From the NCBI RefSeq assembly GCF_001650715.1, contig NZ_LWQT01000109.1, positions 152,461-216,460 of the forward strand: a stretch of DNA of 64,000 nt, in the 5' to 3' direction. Under the pieces are notes generated by a model. The model was not told the DNA's origin. It made no database searches and saw only the letters and a list, made by a program, of their open reading frames with translations. The translations under genes were made by a program, and so were the position numbers. This DNA is from Paramagnetospirillum marisnigri (GTDB lineage: Bacteria > Pseudomonadota > Alphaproteobacteria > Rhodospirillales > Magnetospirillaceae). Within the stretch, counting starts at the first letter, position 1, and every line of letters begins with the position of its first letter. Positions 41,780 through 51,544 of the stretch are shown here, piece by piece.

Positions 41780-42394
41780 ATGAAGACAGCCCCCATCACC
41801 ACATCCGAGCCTCCTGACAAAATGTCGGCCCGCGACCGCATCCTGGCCGCCGCCAACGAGCTGTTCTACAAGGAAGGCATCCGCGCCATCGGCATCGACA
41901 CGGTGATCGAGAAGGCGGGCGTCGCCAAGATGAGCCTGTATCGGGCATTTCCCTCCAAGGACGACCTGATCGCCGCCTTCCTGGAGATGCGCGACAGGAT
42001 TTACTGGCAATGGTGGGACGGCGTCGTTTCCAGACATCCCGGCCATCCCCGCCAGCAGTTGAACGCCGTGTTCCAGGCGGTGGCGAAGAAGACGGCCAGC
42101 CCCGATTATCGCGGCTGCCCCTTCGTCAATACCGCCGTGGAATTTCCCGATCCCAACCATCCCGGCCGGGCGGTGGCCGAGGGCAACAAGCGCGAACTGC
42201 GCCTGCGCCTGCGCGCCCTGGTGGACGGGCTGAACGTTCCCCGTCCCGACCTGCTGACCGACCAATTGCTGTTGCTGATGGAAGGCGCCTATTCCTCCGG
42301 CAACACCTTGGGGCCGGACGGCCCCACCCCGGCGGTGGCCTCCGCCGCCGACGCCATCATCGACTCCCATCTGCGCGAGAAGGACTCCCCATGA
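41780..42394 (+). CDS. TetR/AcrR family regulator
   Basis: A 204-residue repressor. The N-terminal HTH is RDRILAAANELFYKEGIRAI followed by GVAKMSLYRAFPSKDDLI. The C-terminal ligand domain holds DYRGCPFVNTAVEFPDPNHP, a cysteine motif common in regulators of electrophile or old yellow enzyme genes. It overlaps the downstream OYE gene by four bases and faces the MFS gene, so it probably controls both in response to a reactive compound. Confidence 0.9.
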   Translation: MKTAPITTSEPPDKMSARDRILAAANELFYKEGIRAIGIDTVIEKAGVAKMSLYRAFPSKDDLIAAFLEMRDRIYWQWWDGVVSRHPGHPRQQLNAVFQAVAKKTASPDYRGCPFVNTAVEFPDPNHPGRAVAEGNKRELRLRLRALVDGLNVPRPDLLTDQLLLLMEGAYSSGNTLGPDGPTPAVASAADAIIDSHLREKDSP

Positions 42395-43500
42395 CCCAGC
42401 CCCTGCTGTTCCAGCCCCTGACGCTGCGCGGCCTGACGCTTTCCAACCGTGTCGCGGTGGCGCCCATGTGCCAGTACAGCGCCAGGGAGGGAATCGCCCA
42501 GGACTGGCACCTGCAGCATTACGGCGCCATGGCGGCGTCCGGCCCCGGCATGATCGTGCTGGAAGCCACCGGCGTCGCGCCGGAAGGCCGCATTTCGCCC
42601 CTGTGCCTGGGGCTTTACGATGACGCCACCGAGGCCGGGCTGGCCCGCCTGATTCCCGCCCTCAAGGGCTTCGGCACCAGCGCCATCGGCATCCAGTTGG
42701 GTCATGCCGGGCGCAAGGGCGGCTCGGCGCCGCCCTGGACCGGCGGCGGCCCCGCCAAGGACGGCTGGCCCACCGTCTCGGCCTCCGATGTGCCGTTCGA
42801 CGACGGCTGGCCCGCCCCCGAAGCCCTGGACGCCGCCGGGCTGGCCCGGATCAAGGCGGCCTTCGTCGCGGCGGCCCAGCGGGCGCTGCGCATCGGCTTC
42901 GACCTGATCGAGCTGCATTCCGCCCACGGCTATCTGCTGCACCAGTTCCTGTCGCCGCTGTCCAACCGCCGCACCGATTCCTATGGCGGTTCGCTGGACA
43001 ACCGGATGCGCTTTCCGCTGGAAGTGATCGAGGCGGTGCGGGCCGTCTGGCCCGCCGACAAGCCGCTGGGCCTGCGCATTTCCGCCACCGACTGGATCGA
43101 CGGCGGCTGGAGCATCGAGGACTCGGTGGCCTATGCCAAGGAATTCAGGCAATTGGGCATCGATTTCGTCTGCGTCTCGTCGGGCGGCGTGGTGGCCAAG
43201 GCGCCGATCCCCATCAGCCCCGGCTATCAGATCCATCTGGCTGGCCGCATCCGCCGGGAAGCGGGCATTCCCACCCGCACCGTCGGCCTGATCGCCAACG
43301 CTGCCCAGGCCGAGGCCGCCCTGGCCGAGGGCTCGGCCGATCTGGTGGCCATCGGGCGCGGCTTCCTCGACAATCCCCGCTGGGTCTGGCATGCCGCCCA
43401 GGCACTGGGGGCCGAGATGGCCTATCCGCCCCAATACATGGCTGCCCTGGGCAAGTACTGGCCCGGTGCCGCCCTGGCCCGGCCCCAGGCGGCGGAATAG
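42391..43500 (+). CDS. Old yellow enzyme family NADH:flavin oxidoreductase (YqjM-like)
   Basis: A 369-residue FMN enzyme that reduces activated alkenes. The start LTLSNRVAVAPMCQYSAREG carries the Cys of the YqjM/thermophilic-like class. LGHAGRKG, ELHSAHGYLLHQFLSPLSNRRTDSYGGSLDNR and AIGRGFLDNPRW are the FMN and substrate motifs. It starts inside the TetR stop (ATGA). With the divergent MFS gene it forms a small detoxification or redox-stress unit. Confidence 0.93.
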   Translation: MTQPLLFQPLTLRGLTLSNRVAVAPMCQYSAREGIAQDWHLQHYGAMAASGPGMIVLEATGVAPEGRISPLCLGLYDDATEAGLARLIPALKGFGTSAIGIQLGHAGRKGGSAPPWTGGGPAKDGWPTVSASDVPFDDGWPAPEALDAAGLARIKAAFVAAAQRALRIGFDLIELHSAHGYLLHQFLSPLSNRRTDSYGGSLDNRMRFPLEVIEAVRAVWPADKPLGLRISATDWIDGGWSIEDSVAYAKEFRQLGIDFVCVSSGGVVAKAPIPISPGYQIHLAGRIRREAGIPTRTVGLIANAAQAEAALAEGSADLVAIGRGFLDNPRWVWHAAQALGAEMAYPPQYMAALGKYWPGAALARPQAAE

Positions 43501-43502
43501 CT

Positions 43503-45134
43503 TCAGCCGATGCGGCGGGCGCTGGCGACACGGGCCAGCGCCTCCAGCAGCCGGGGCGGCTCCACCGGCTTTGACACATAGGCATCCATCCCGGCGGCGC
43601 GGCATTTGTCGTCGTCGCCGTCCAGGACGTCGGCGGTCATGGCGATGACCGGCACCGAGGCCATGGGACCGCCCATGGCCCGGATGCGCCGTGTCGCTTC
43701 CAGCCCGTCAATGCCGGGCATATGGACATCCATCAGCACCACGTCGAAATCCTCGCCCAGCAATCGATCGATGGCCTCGGCCCCGTTGGTGGCCAAGGTG
43801 ACCCGGTGCCCCCAGCGCCGCAGCAAGGTGGTGGTCAGCTTCTGATTGACGGGGTTATCCTCGGCCAGCAGGACGGACAGTTGCTCGGTCTGTGGCGTCT
43901 CCTCCACCGCATGGGGCCGTGACGCCACCGAGGCCAGCCCCACCCGCACGGTGAAGTGGAAGCTGCTGCCCCGGCCGGGCTGACTGTCCAGGCCGATCTC
44001 GCCGCCCATGGCTTCCACCAGCCGCTTGCAGATGGACAAGCCCAGACCGGTGCCGCCATAGCGCCGCGAGATGGAGGAATCCGCCTGGACGAATTCGGCG
44101 AACAGCCCCGCGGCGGCCTCGGGGGCGATGCCGATGCCGGTATCCGTGACCTCGAAGCGCAGCAGCGCCAGCGACGCCCCGTCATCCCCCAGGGACACCC
44201 GCAGGGATACGCCACCATGGGCGGTGAACTTGATGGCATTGCCGATCAGGTTGGACAAAACCTGACGCAGGCGGGTGGGGTCGCCCACCACCTCGCGCGG
44301 GACGGCGGCATCGATCCAGCCTTCCAGATGCAGACCCTTCTCCTGGGCGCCGGGACGCAACAGCGCCAGGCATTCATCCACCAAGCGGGTGAGGTTGAAG
44401 TCTGTAGCCTCGATCTTCAACTGCCCGGCTTCCAGTTTCGAGAAGTCGAGAACGTCGTTGAGGATGGCCAGCAACGAGCGGGCCGAGGACTGCGCCGTTT
44501 CCACCTGATCGCGCTGCTCGGGGCTGAGCGGGCTGTCGGCCAGCAGATGCAGCATGCCCAGCACGCCGTTCATGGGTGTGCGGATCTCATGGCTCATTGT
44601 GGCGAGGAAGGCCGCCTTGGCCCGGGCGCTTTCCTCGGCGCGTTCCTTGGCCAGGACCAGCATGCGCTCGGCCTGGCGGCGAATGGTGATGTCGGTATAG
44701 GTGGTGACGAAGCCGCCGCCGGGCAGCGGCGCGCCCCGGACCTCGATCACCGTGCCATCGGGGCGTTGGCGCTCGAAGCAGTGGGGTTGGGCCGCCCGGG
44801 CCTTCTCCACCCGCTCGTCCACCAGCGCCTCGATATCGCCGGGGCCGTATTCACCCCGGCGGGCGTTATAGCGCATGAAATCGGCGAAAACCGTACCCTC
44901 ATGCACCAGATGGGCGGGAAAGCCCAGCATGTCGAGGAAGCGGGTATTGCACAGGATCAGGTTGAGGTCGCCATCGAACACGGTGAAGCCCTGGCCGAGT
45001 TCCTCGACCGCCTCGATCAGATGCCGCCATTTATGCTCGGCAGAACCGATATCGTCCCGCATCTCGCGCGCGCCGTCCCTGGATGGCCGTGTCTTCGCCA
45101 AGGCGAAGCCAGCCTTATGGTGTGCAGCCATCAT
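43503..45134 (-). CDS. PAS-containing hybrid sensor histidine kinase
   Basis: A 543-residue soluble hybrid kinase. A PAS_7-type sensor (about 35-155, [20 protein letters not shown]) is followed by HisKA with the phosphorylated His in [19 protein letters not shown], an HATPase domain ([39 protein letters not shown]) and a receiver domain whose phosphorylated Asp is in [15 protein letters not shown]. It has no membrane helix, so it senses a cytoplasmic signal. It faces the hemerythrin gene divergently. ATG 45134 or the next codon 45131 may be the start. Confidence 0.92.
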   Translation of the reverse strand: MMAAHHKAGFALAKTRPSRDGAREMRDDIGSAEHKWRHLIEAVEELGQGFTVFDGDLNLILCNTRFLDMLGFPAHLVHEGTVFADFMRYNARRGEYGPGDIEALVDERVEKARAAQPHCFERQRPDGTVIEVRGAPLPGGGFVTTYTDITIRRQAERMLVLAKERAEESARAKAAFLATMSHEIRTPMNGVLGMLHLLADSPLSPEQRDQVETAQSSARSLLAILNDVLDFSKLEAGQLKIEATDFNLTRLVDECLALLRPGAQEKGLHLEGWIDAAVPREVVGDPTRLRQVLSNLIGNAIKFTAHGGVSLRVSLGDDGASLALLRFEVTDTGIGIAPEAAAGLFAEFVQADSSISRRYGGTGLGLSICKRLVEAMGGEIGLDSQPGRGSSFHFTVRVGLASVASRPHAVEETPQTEQLSVLLAEDNPVNQKLTTTLLRRWGHRVTLATNGAEAIDRLLGEDFDVVLMDVHMPGIDGLEATRRIRAMGGPMASVPVIAMTADVLDGDDDKCRAAGMDAYVSKPVEPPRLLEALARVASARRIG

Positions 45135-45238
45135 AGGCTGCTTTCCACCATTGCGAAAGATGAACCGCCGTCCTAGCCCCCCTGGACGCGGTCACTCGCG
45201 CTTCCCATCTATGGACATTCACCGGCGAGGAGGGCGGC

Positions 45239-45649
45239 ATGACCATCTGGAACCAAACCGACTGGCAAAGTGGCAATCCGGATATGGATGCCGAGCACCG
45301 CAAGCTGAATCAGATGGTGGCATCCCTGAACGCCGTCGTCGCCAATGACTCCGGTATCGGCCTGGATGTGGAGGCCGCGGATATTCTGCATGAGCGGATG
45401 CGCCTGCATTTTCAGTTGGAGGAAAGCTCGGCGCGGAAAAGTGATTCCGAGGCCGCTGCCATCCTGCACGAGGATCATGCCCGCCTGCTGGGCTTGTTGA
45501 CCCAGATCCGCGCCGCCATGGCCAAGGGTGACAAGGCAGCCGCCAAGGATCAATTGCGCTCCTTCAATTCCGAACTGGCCAAGCATGACGCCGAGATCGA
45601 CATTCCGCTGTTCCGCATGATCTCCAAAGCACGCGATCCGCTTACCTGA
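45239..45649 (+). CDS. Bacteriohemerythrin-like protein
   Basis: A 136-residue four-helix di-iron protein that would bind oxygen. Ligands visible are His20 (DAEHRKLNQM), His57 and Glu61 (HFQLEE), His80 (HEDHARLL), and His116 with Asp121 (HDAEID). The canonical His four residues before His80 is Leu76; the nearest His is 77, so one iron ligand is shifted or missing. The ATG at 45239 follows GAGGAGGG. It stands alone between two sensor kinase genes. Confidence 0.85.
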   Translation: MTIWNQTDWQSGNPDMDAEHRKLNQMVASLNAVVANDSGIGLDVEAADILHERMRLHFQLEESSARKSDSEAAAILHEDHARLLGLLTQIRAAMAKGDKAAAKDQLRSFNSELAKHDAEIDIPLFRMISKARDPLT

Positions 45650-45782
45650 GTCCATAGGACAAGCAATCAGGGAGTCCGCCAATCCTAGACTACGCATCAG
45701 GGGCGGCATTCTCGCAGGGACTTGCGCGAAAACAAAACTTGGCGCCAAATCAAGGTCAAGAACCCTTAGGAAAACTAGGGCC

Positions 45783-48377
45783 ATGACCGAGGGAGCCGAA
45801 CATCTGGGATTGCGTCCCCGAATCGCAATGGCGATTGGGACTATTTGCCTTGCCTCCTCCATCCTGGTTTTGGGCTACCTTCATTGGGCATTGGAACGCT
45901 CGGCTCTCGCGCAGTGGCAGCAGGAACGTCTGGCCGATGCCGGTTCCCTGGCCACCGCGCTCGACAAAACCATCAAGGAGTTGACCGGCGATTTGCGGCT
46001 GGCGGTGGCGACCCCCCCCATGACCCGCCTGGGTTTCCAGAATCGGGTCGAGCGTCGCCTCAATGGCATCCCGCTGGGCGTGGATATGGAAAAACGCCGG
46101 GTTCTGGACACGGTGCTGGAGGAAGGCGCTTTTTCGGTCCTGTTCATCCTGCAGCCTAATGGTGACCACTATCTGAGCCATCCCTACGACGTCCAGACGC
46201 GTCTTTCGCGCTTCAACCTCGCCGACCGCCCCTATATCCGCGAGGCGGCCAGGACGGGTTTGCCGACGGTGTCGGATTCCTTCATCGGCGCCGATGGCGA
46301 ACCCGCTGTCGTCATCGACGTGCCCCGCCTGGACGACTCCGGGCAAGTGGTGTTTCATCTGGGCGGAGTCATCCATCTGCGGCGACTGACCGAGCTGTTC
46401 GGAACCACCGTCACCGACCGCTTCGATGTCGCTTTGCTGGTGGATCGCAAGGGCGCGGTGATCGCCGGATCGGGCGACCCCAGCGTCCGTCCGCCGTCCT
46501 GGGATTCCCTGGCCGCTGCCTTGCGCCGGTTTCAGGCCGAATCCAACGAGCCCGGTCACGCCACCATCCGAACCGTGCTGGACCCGGACCGCAACGACGA
46601 GATGGTCGCGGCGCTGGTGACGCTGAAATCCGGCTGGGCGATGGCCCTGGCGCGGGGCCGCTCCACCTTCCTGGAGCAGGCCCGCCCCGAGATCGCGCGC
46701 ATTTCCCTGATCGCCGCAGGCCTGTTGCTGGTGGTGGGGGTCATCGGCTTTGCCATCGCCAGCCATATGGCCGGCCGTTGGGAAACCGCCCGCCGGGCAC
46801 TGGCAGAGGCGCATGACGCCCTGGAAGACCGGGTCCGGAGCCGCACCGCCGATCTGGACCAAAGCCGCCGCGAGTTGGAAAGCAAATCCAATACCCTGGA
46901 AACCATCCTGGAGAATGTCAGCCACGGCATCAGCCTGTTTGGTGCCGATCTGAGGCTGGTGGCCTGTAACGGCCACTTCGCGGACCTGCTGTCGCTGCCG
47001 CCGGACCTGGCGCGGGTGGGAACACCGCTGGCGGCCGTCCTCTTGGAACTGGCGCGGCGCGGCGAATACGGCCCCGGCGATCCCGGTATCCTGGCGACGG
47101 AACGCCTGGCCATGTTCACCGGCGACCAGCCCCATCTGTCCCAGCGGATATCGACCAATGGCAAGGTGCTGGAAGTGGTGGTCAATCCACTGCCCGAGGG
47201 CGGCTTCGTCATCGCCCATACCGACATATCCGAGGCCAAGCGGGCCGAGGAAGATCTGCGCACCTTGTCGCGGGCGGTGGAGCAAAGCCCGGTTTCGGTG
47301 GTCATCACCGATCCCGCGGGCAATATCGAATACGTCAATCCAAAATTCGTCGAGATCACCGGCTATGGCCTGGACGAGGTCAAGGGGCTCAATCCCCGCA
47401 TCCTCAAATCCGGCGAGGTGCCAGACGACACCTATAGGGATCTGTGGCAGACCATCACCTCGGGCGCAACCTGGGAAGGCGACCTGCGCAACCGCAGGAA
47501 GAGCGGCGACATGTTCTGGGAACGGGCCAGCATCTCGCCCATCCGCTCGCCCAGCGGCGAGGTCATCCATTATCTGGCGGTGAAGGAGGACATCACGGCG
47601 CGCAAGCAGGCCGAGGCCGAGATCATGGCCGCCTGGCAGGCCGCCGAGGAGGCCAATCGCGCCAAGACTGTCTTCCTGTCCCATATGAGCCACGAACTCC
47701 GCACACCGCTGACCGCCGTGCTGGGCTACGCCGAAATGATGAATGTGCAGATCGCCGGCCCATTGCCGCCCGTCTATGCCGACTATGTCGAGACCATCAT
47801 GTCCAGCGGGCGCCACCTGCTGTCCATCATCGACGAGGTGCTCGATATCAGCCGCATCGAATTGGGCAGCTTCCGCATCGCGTCGTTCGACATGGACCTT
47901 TGCCAGTTGGCCAAGGAATGCGCCGCCATGATGCGGCCGCAATGCAACGCCAAGGAGATCAACCTCGCCGTATCGGCCGAAGCGACGGCCACCATTCATA
48001 GCGACGAGCGGGCGCTACGCCAGATCCTCATCAACCTGCTGGCCAATGCCGTCAAATACACCGATTTCGGTGGCTCCATCACTGTGGAGGCCGCCGCCAC
48101 CGCCGATGGCGGCGGCCAGGTGGTGGTGCGCGATAGCGGCTGCGGCATCCCGGCGGACAAGCTGGGGCGCATTTTCGAGCCCTTCCAGCGGGTCGATCCC
48201 CTTCGGGCCGATCCGGCGCGCGGTGTCGGCCTGGGCCTGGCCATCTGTCGCCGCATTGTCGATCTGCTGGGCGGGACCATCTCCCTGGCCTCGGAAACCG
48301 GCCGGGGAACCATCGTCACCGTGACCCTGCCGCCATCTGTGAGCGCCGCCACCGACAGACCGCATGCCAAAGTCTAG
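45783..48377 (+). CDS. Membrane sensor histidine kinase with dCache-like and two PAS domains
   Basis: An 864-residue sensor. A membrane helix at about 16-34 and a second near 307-324 enclose a periplasmic Cache-like domain (about 40-295, with YLSHPYDVQTRLSRFNLADRPYIREA). A coiled coil, a PAS_7-type domain and a PAS domain (VVITDPAGNIEYVNPKFVEITGY) follow. HisKA has its His in FLSHMSHELRTPLTAVLGYA, and the HATPase domain has NLLANAVKYTD and GVGLGLAICRRIVDLLGG. It has no receiver domain, so a separate regulator must receive the phosphate. Confidence 0.93.
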   Translation: MTEGAEHLGLRPRIAMAIGTICLASSILVLGYLHWALERSALAQWQQERLADAGSLATALDKTIKELTGDLRLAVATPPMTRLGFQNRVERRLNGIPLGVDMEKRRVLDTVLEEGAFSVLFILQPNGDHYLSHPYDVQTRLSRFNLADRPYIREAARTGLPTVSDSFIGADGEPAVVIDVPRLDDSGQVVFHLGGVIHLRRLTELFGTTVTDRFDVALLVDRKGAVIAGSGDPSVRPPSWDSLAAALRRFQAESNEPGHATIRTVLDPDRNDEMVAALVTLKSGWAMALARGRSTFLEQARPEIARISLIAAGLLLVVGVIGFAIASHMAGRWETARRALAEAHDALEDRVRSRTADLDQSRRELESKSNTLETILENVSHGISLFGADLRLVACNGHFADLLSLPPDLARVGTPLAAVLLELARRGEYGPGDPGILATERLAMFTGDQPHLSQRISTNGKVLEVVVNPLPEGGFVIAHTDISEAKRAEEDLRTLSRAVEQSPVSVVITDPAGNIEYVNPKFVEITGYGLDEVKGLNPRILKSGEVPDDTYRDLWQTITSGATWEGDLRNRRKSGDMFWERASISPIRSPSGEVIHYLAVKEDITARKQAEAEIMAAWQAAEEANRAKTVFLSHMSHELRTPLTAVLGYAEMMNVQIAGPLPPVYADYVETIMSSGRHLLSIIDEVLDISRIELGSFRIASFDMDLCQLAKECAAMMRPQCNAKEINLAVSAEATATIHSDERALRQILINLLANAVKYTDFGGSITVEAAATADGGGQVVVRDSGCGIPADKLGRIFEPFQRVDPLRADPARGVGLGLAICRRIVDLLGGTISLASETGRGTIVTVTLPPSVSAATDRPHAKV

Positions 48378-48410
48378 GATCGCATCAGGACTTCACCTGA
48401 GGCCGCGACC

Positions 48411-48929
48411 ATGGCACCGAGTTTCCTCCATCGACTGAGACATGACCGCAGGGGCGCCACCATGGTGGAATTCGCCCTGGTGGCCCTGCCCGCCTTCATG
48501 CTGATGCTGGGCATGGTGGAGATCGGCTTGATGACCCTGGACCGCTCGGTGGTGGAGGGCGCGACGCGCGAAGCGGCGCGGCGCATCCGCACCGGCGCCG
48601 CCCAGGTCAGCGGCGACGCCATGGGGACCTTCCGCACGACCTTCTGCGCCAATCTGTTCAATCTTTATGATTGCGATGGCTTCCGCTTCGACGTCCGCAC
48701 CTTTCCCAGTTTCGACGCGATCTCCTTGCCCACAGTGCAGTTCGATGCGGCGGGCATGCCCAGCAACACGGTGTTCCAGCCGGGCGGCGCCGGAACCGTC
48801 ACCACGGTGCGGGTGATTCATCGCCATAATTTCGGCACGCCGCTGGTGGGCTCGATCATGGGTGGCGGCGCCAGCAACAGCGTGCCCGTCACCGCCACCG
48901 CCGTGTTCAAGACGGAGCCCTACCAATGA
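48411..48929 (+). CDS. TadE-like pilus assembly protein
   Basis: A 172-residue pseudopilin-like protein. The TadE signature is DRRGATMVEFALVALPAFMLML, with the conserved Glu after the cleavage-like site and one hydrophobic helix, followed by a periplasmic domain with two Cys (FCANLFNLYDC). It is the first of three overlapping Tad genes. Confidence 0.88.
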   Translation: MAPSFLHRLRHDRRGATMVEFALVALPAFMLMLGMVEIGLMTLDRSVVEGATREAARRIRTGAAQVSGDAMGTFRTTFCANLFNLYDCDGFRFDVRTFPSFDAISLPTVQFDAAGMPSNTVFQPGGAGTVTTVRVIHRHNFGTPLVGSIMGGGASNSVPVTATAVFKTEPYQ

Positions 48930-49462
48930 TGCCGCGCCGCATCAGTGACCTGTGGCGCGACCAGCGCGGGCTGGCGGTGATCGAATTCGCCTTCCTGATG
49001 CCCGTCATGCTGCTGGCCCTGCTGGGCACGGTGGAGATTTCCAATCTGGTCAATTCCTATTCCAAGACGGTCTCGGCCTCACAGACCGTCGCCGACCTGA
49101 CAGGCCAGTCCGCCACCCTGACCACCGCCGACATGACCGGCATCGTCGCCGCCGCCCAACGGGTGCTCGATCCCCTGGTCAGCGACGCCACCACCTTGGG
49201 AGTCGAGGTAGTCAGCGTCGGCTTCGACGCCACCAATAAACCGATCCAGTTGTGGCGCTATGCCTGGGGCAATGCCCAAACCAGCCCGCTCAGCGGTGCC
49301 CAGGGACTGGGAGTTATGGGCGAGAGCGTGGTGATGGTCACCCTGACCTATACCTGCGTGCCGCTGATCCACGACATCGTGCCGCAGAAAACCTTCCGCG
49401 AGGTTTCCTATTCCCGGCCGCGCCTGGTGCGCAAGATCGCCCTCAACGGCAGTACGGGGTAA
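48926..49462 (+). CDS. Second TadE/TadF-like pilus assembly protein
   Basis: A 178-residue protein with the same layout: DQRGLAVIEFAFLMPVMLLALLG as helix, then a periplasmic domain. It overlaps the previous stop (ATGA). It is probably a minor pilin of the Tad secretion system, of the TadE or TadF type. Confidence 0.85.
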   Translation: MMPRRISDLWRDQRGLAVIEFAFLMPVMLLALLGTVEISNLVNSYSKTVSASQTVADLTGQSATLTTADMTGIVAAAQRVLDPLVSDATTLGVEVVSVGFDATNKPIQLWRYAWGNAQTSPLSGAQGLGVMGESVVMVTLTYTCVPLIHDIVPQKTFREVSYSRPRLVRKIALNGSTG

Positions 49463-49467
49463 ACGCC

Positions 49468-50862
49468 ATGACCGATCATCCCCTCTCCCGCCTGCTTCGC
49501 TGCCGCAAGGGCAATGTCGCCATCATGTTCGCGGTCAGCCTGCTGCCCATCGTCGCCAGCATCGGCCTCGGCGTCGATGTCGCCCGCGCCTATGCGGTGA
49601 AAAGCCGCATGTCGGCCGCCCTGGACGCCGCCGCCCTGGCGGTGGGCTCCAGCACCGGCACCAATGCCCAGTTGCAGCAGATGGCGCAGAACTTCTTCAA
49701 CGCCAACTATCCCAGCGGCGCCCTGGGGGCGACCCCCACCATCCATGTGGATGTCAGTGGCGACGTCATCACCGCCACCGCCACCGCCGCGCTGCCCACG
49801 GTGTTCATGAAGGCCGTCGGCGTCGATACCATGACCGTCGATGCCAGCAGCAAGGTGATCCGGCGCATCAAGGGATTGGAACTGGCCATGGTGCTGGACA
49901 ATACCGGCTCCATGACCACCAACGACAACATCGCCACCCTGCGCGAGGCGGCCAACGAACTGGTCACCATCCTGTTCGGCAGCTATACCACCCACCCGAC
50001 CTTGAAGATCGCCCTGGTCCCCTACTCCGCCGCCGTCAACCCCGGCTCGGTGGCCAGTTCCCTGGTGGGAAGCGGCGCCGCCTACGCGCCGAATGACGTC
50101 ACCGGCTGGAAGGGCTGCGTGGTGGAGCGCGCCTCGCCCAATACCCATGCGGACACAACGGCGGGTACCGCCTTGTGGACCCGCTATGCCTGGGCGCCCG
50201 CCATCGACAATTCCTATACGGCGGGCAATGCCTCGACCATCAAGGCCGATCCCTCCTATGGCAATTCCAGCACCGGCCCCAATCTGGGCTGCCCGACCGC
50301 CATCACGCCGCTGACCAATGTGAAGTCCACCCTGACCACCGCCATCAGTGCCATGGCGGCCTGGAGCCGAGGCGGCACCCTGGGCGATATCGGCATGGCC
50401 TGGGGCTTGCGAGTGCTGTCGCCGGAAGCTCCCTTCACCGAGGGCGCCGCCTGGGGCACCGCCAACCTGACCAAGGCGGTGATCATGATGACTGATGGCG
50501 TCAATCAGGTGTACAAGCTGACCAGCACCTCGGGCTCCAACAAGGTCAACACCGCCGTCAACTCGGACTACACCGCCTATGGCCGACTGGACGAGTTGGG
50601 CCGGGTGGGCTCCTCCTCCATCAGCGGAGCCAAGACCATCGTCGACAATCGGCTGGCTTCGCTATGCACCGCCATGAAGGCCAAGGGCATCGTGGTCTAT
50701 ACCATCGTCTTCACCGGCACGGTCGATGCTTCCACCAAGGCGCTGTATTCGGCCTGCGCCTCCGACACCACCAAATACTTCGACGCCCCCAGCCAGACCG
50801 ACCTGAAGAACGCCTTCACCGCCATCGCCGTGCAGCTCAGCAATCTGAGAATCAGCGAATAA
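49468..50862 (+). CDS. TadG-like protein with von Willebrand factor A domain
   Basis: A 464-residue protein. The TadG-type N-terminus KGNVAIMFAVSLLPIVASIG is a membrane helix followed by the Flp-pilus ridge DVARAYAVKSRMSAALDAAA. A vWA domain begins near 135 with a metal-site motif LAMVLDNTGSMTTND and continues to VYTIVFTG. The proposed role is as a minor structural or surface protein of Tad pili. The ATG is six bases after the previous gene. Confidence 0.88.
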   Translation: MTDHPLSRLLRCRKGNVAIMFAVSLLPIVASIGLGVDVARAYAVKSRMSAALDAAALAVGSSTGTNAQLQQMAQNFFNANYPSGALGATPTIHVDVSGDVITATATAALPTVFMKAVGVDTMTVDASSKVIRRIKGLELAMVLDNTGSMTTNDNIATLREAANELVTILFGSYTTHPTLKIALVPYSAAVNPGSVASSLVGSGAAYAPNDVTGWKGCVVERASPNTHADTTAGTALWTRYAWAPAIDNSYTAGNASTIKADPSYGNSSTGPNLGCPTAITPLTNVKSTLTTAISAMAAWSRGGTLGDIGMAWGLRVLSPEAPFTEGAAWGTANLTKAVIMMTDGVNQVYKLTSTSGSNKVNTAVNSDYTAYGRLDELGRVGSSSISGAKTIVDNRLASLCTAMKAKGIVVYTIVFTGTVDASTKALYSACASDTTKYFDAPSQTDLKNAFTAIAVQLSNLRISE

Positions 50863-50938
50863 GGCCATGATGAAGAATGAAGAATCGGCGTATTCTCATC
50901 TTCACGCTGAAGATGAGGTCAAATCCTCTGACATTGGA

Positions 50939-51397
50939 TTACTTCGCGGCGGGCGCCGGAGCCGGGGCTGCCGCACCGGCCTTGTAGGGGCTTTCGCTGG
51001 GAAGGGACACCGCCGGAGCGCAGCGCTGGGGTGAACAGTCCACCACGGTGGTGACACCGCCGGGAACCCAGGTCTTGCCGGTGCCATAGCGCACGGTGAC
51101 AGACTCGGCGCCACCGGCGGTGACCACAACCACCGCATCCAGCACCACCCGTCCGGCGCCGTCCAGCACCGACAGGCTGGTGCCGCCGGGATACTTGCCG
51201 AACAGGGTCAGGCTGCGGGCATTTTGCATGGTGACGTCGGCGATGGCCGGGTTGCCGATGATCACCTGGCGGGCGGCGGCGGACAGCTTGAGCTGGGTGG
51301 CACCGCCCAGGGCGACCTCGACGCTTTCCGCCGCCAAGGCGGGGGCGGAGGCCAGGGCGGCGACAACCAGCAAGGTGGAAAGTCCAGGGCGTGTCAT
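50939..51397 (-). CDS. Exported CpaC/RcpA N-terminal-domain protein (pilus formation N-terminal region)
   Basis: A 152-residue protein with a signal peptide (LSTLLVVAALASAPALAAE) and one domain like the N-terminal part of the Tad secretin CpaC (VEVALGGATQLKLSAAARQVIIGNPAIADVTM, then LTLFGKYPGGTSLSVLD). No secretin channel follows; a short Pro/Ala tail ends the protein. It lies next to, but opposite to, the tadG gene and may interact with the secretin encoded elsewhere. Confidence 0.85.
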   Translation of the reverse strand: MTRPGLSTLLVVAALASAPALAAESVEVALGGATQLKLSAAARQVIIGNPAIADVTMQNARSLTLFGKYPGGTSLSVLDGAGRVVLDAVVVVTAGGAESVTVRYGTGKTWVPGGVTTVVDCSPQRCAPAVSLPSESPYKAGAAAPAPAPAAK

Positions 51398-51544
51398 CTT
51401 GCGACCATTCCATCGGATGAAATTTACCGCTACAATGATAGCGGCAAATCAGTCTTCGATCAATCACGACACAGTCACCACAATCACAAACAAATATTCA
51501 ATTTGCGGACAATTACGAATAATTTTCAAAGACCGGGAGCAGTC

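Noticed and set aside
45756..47999. 747-codon minus-strand frame
   Set aside because: It is the antisense of the sensor kinase at 45783, which has clear HisKA and HATPase motifs.
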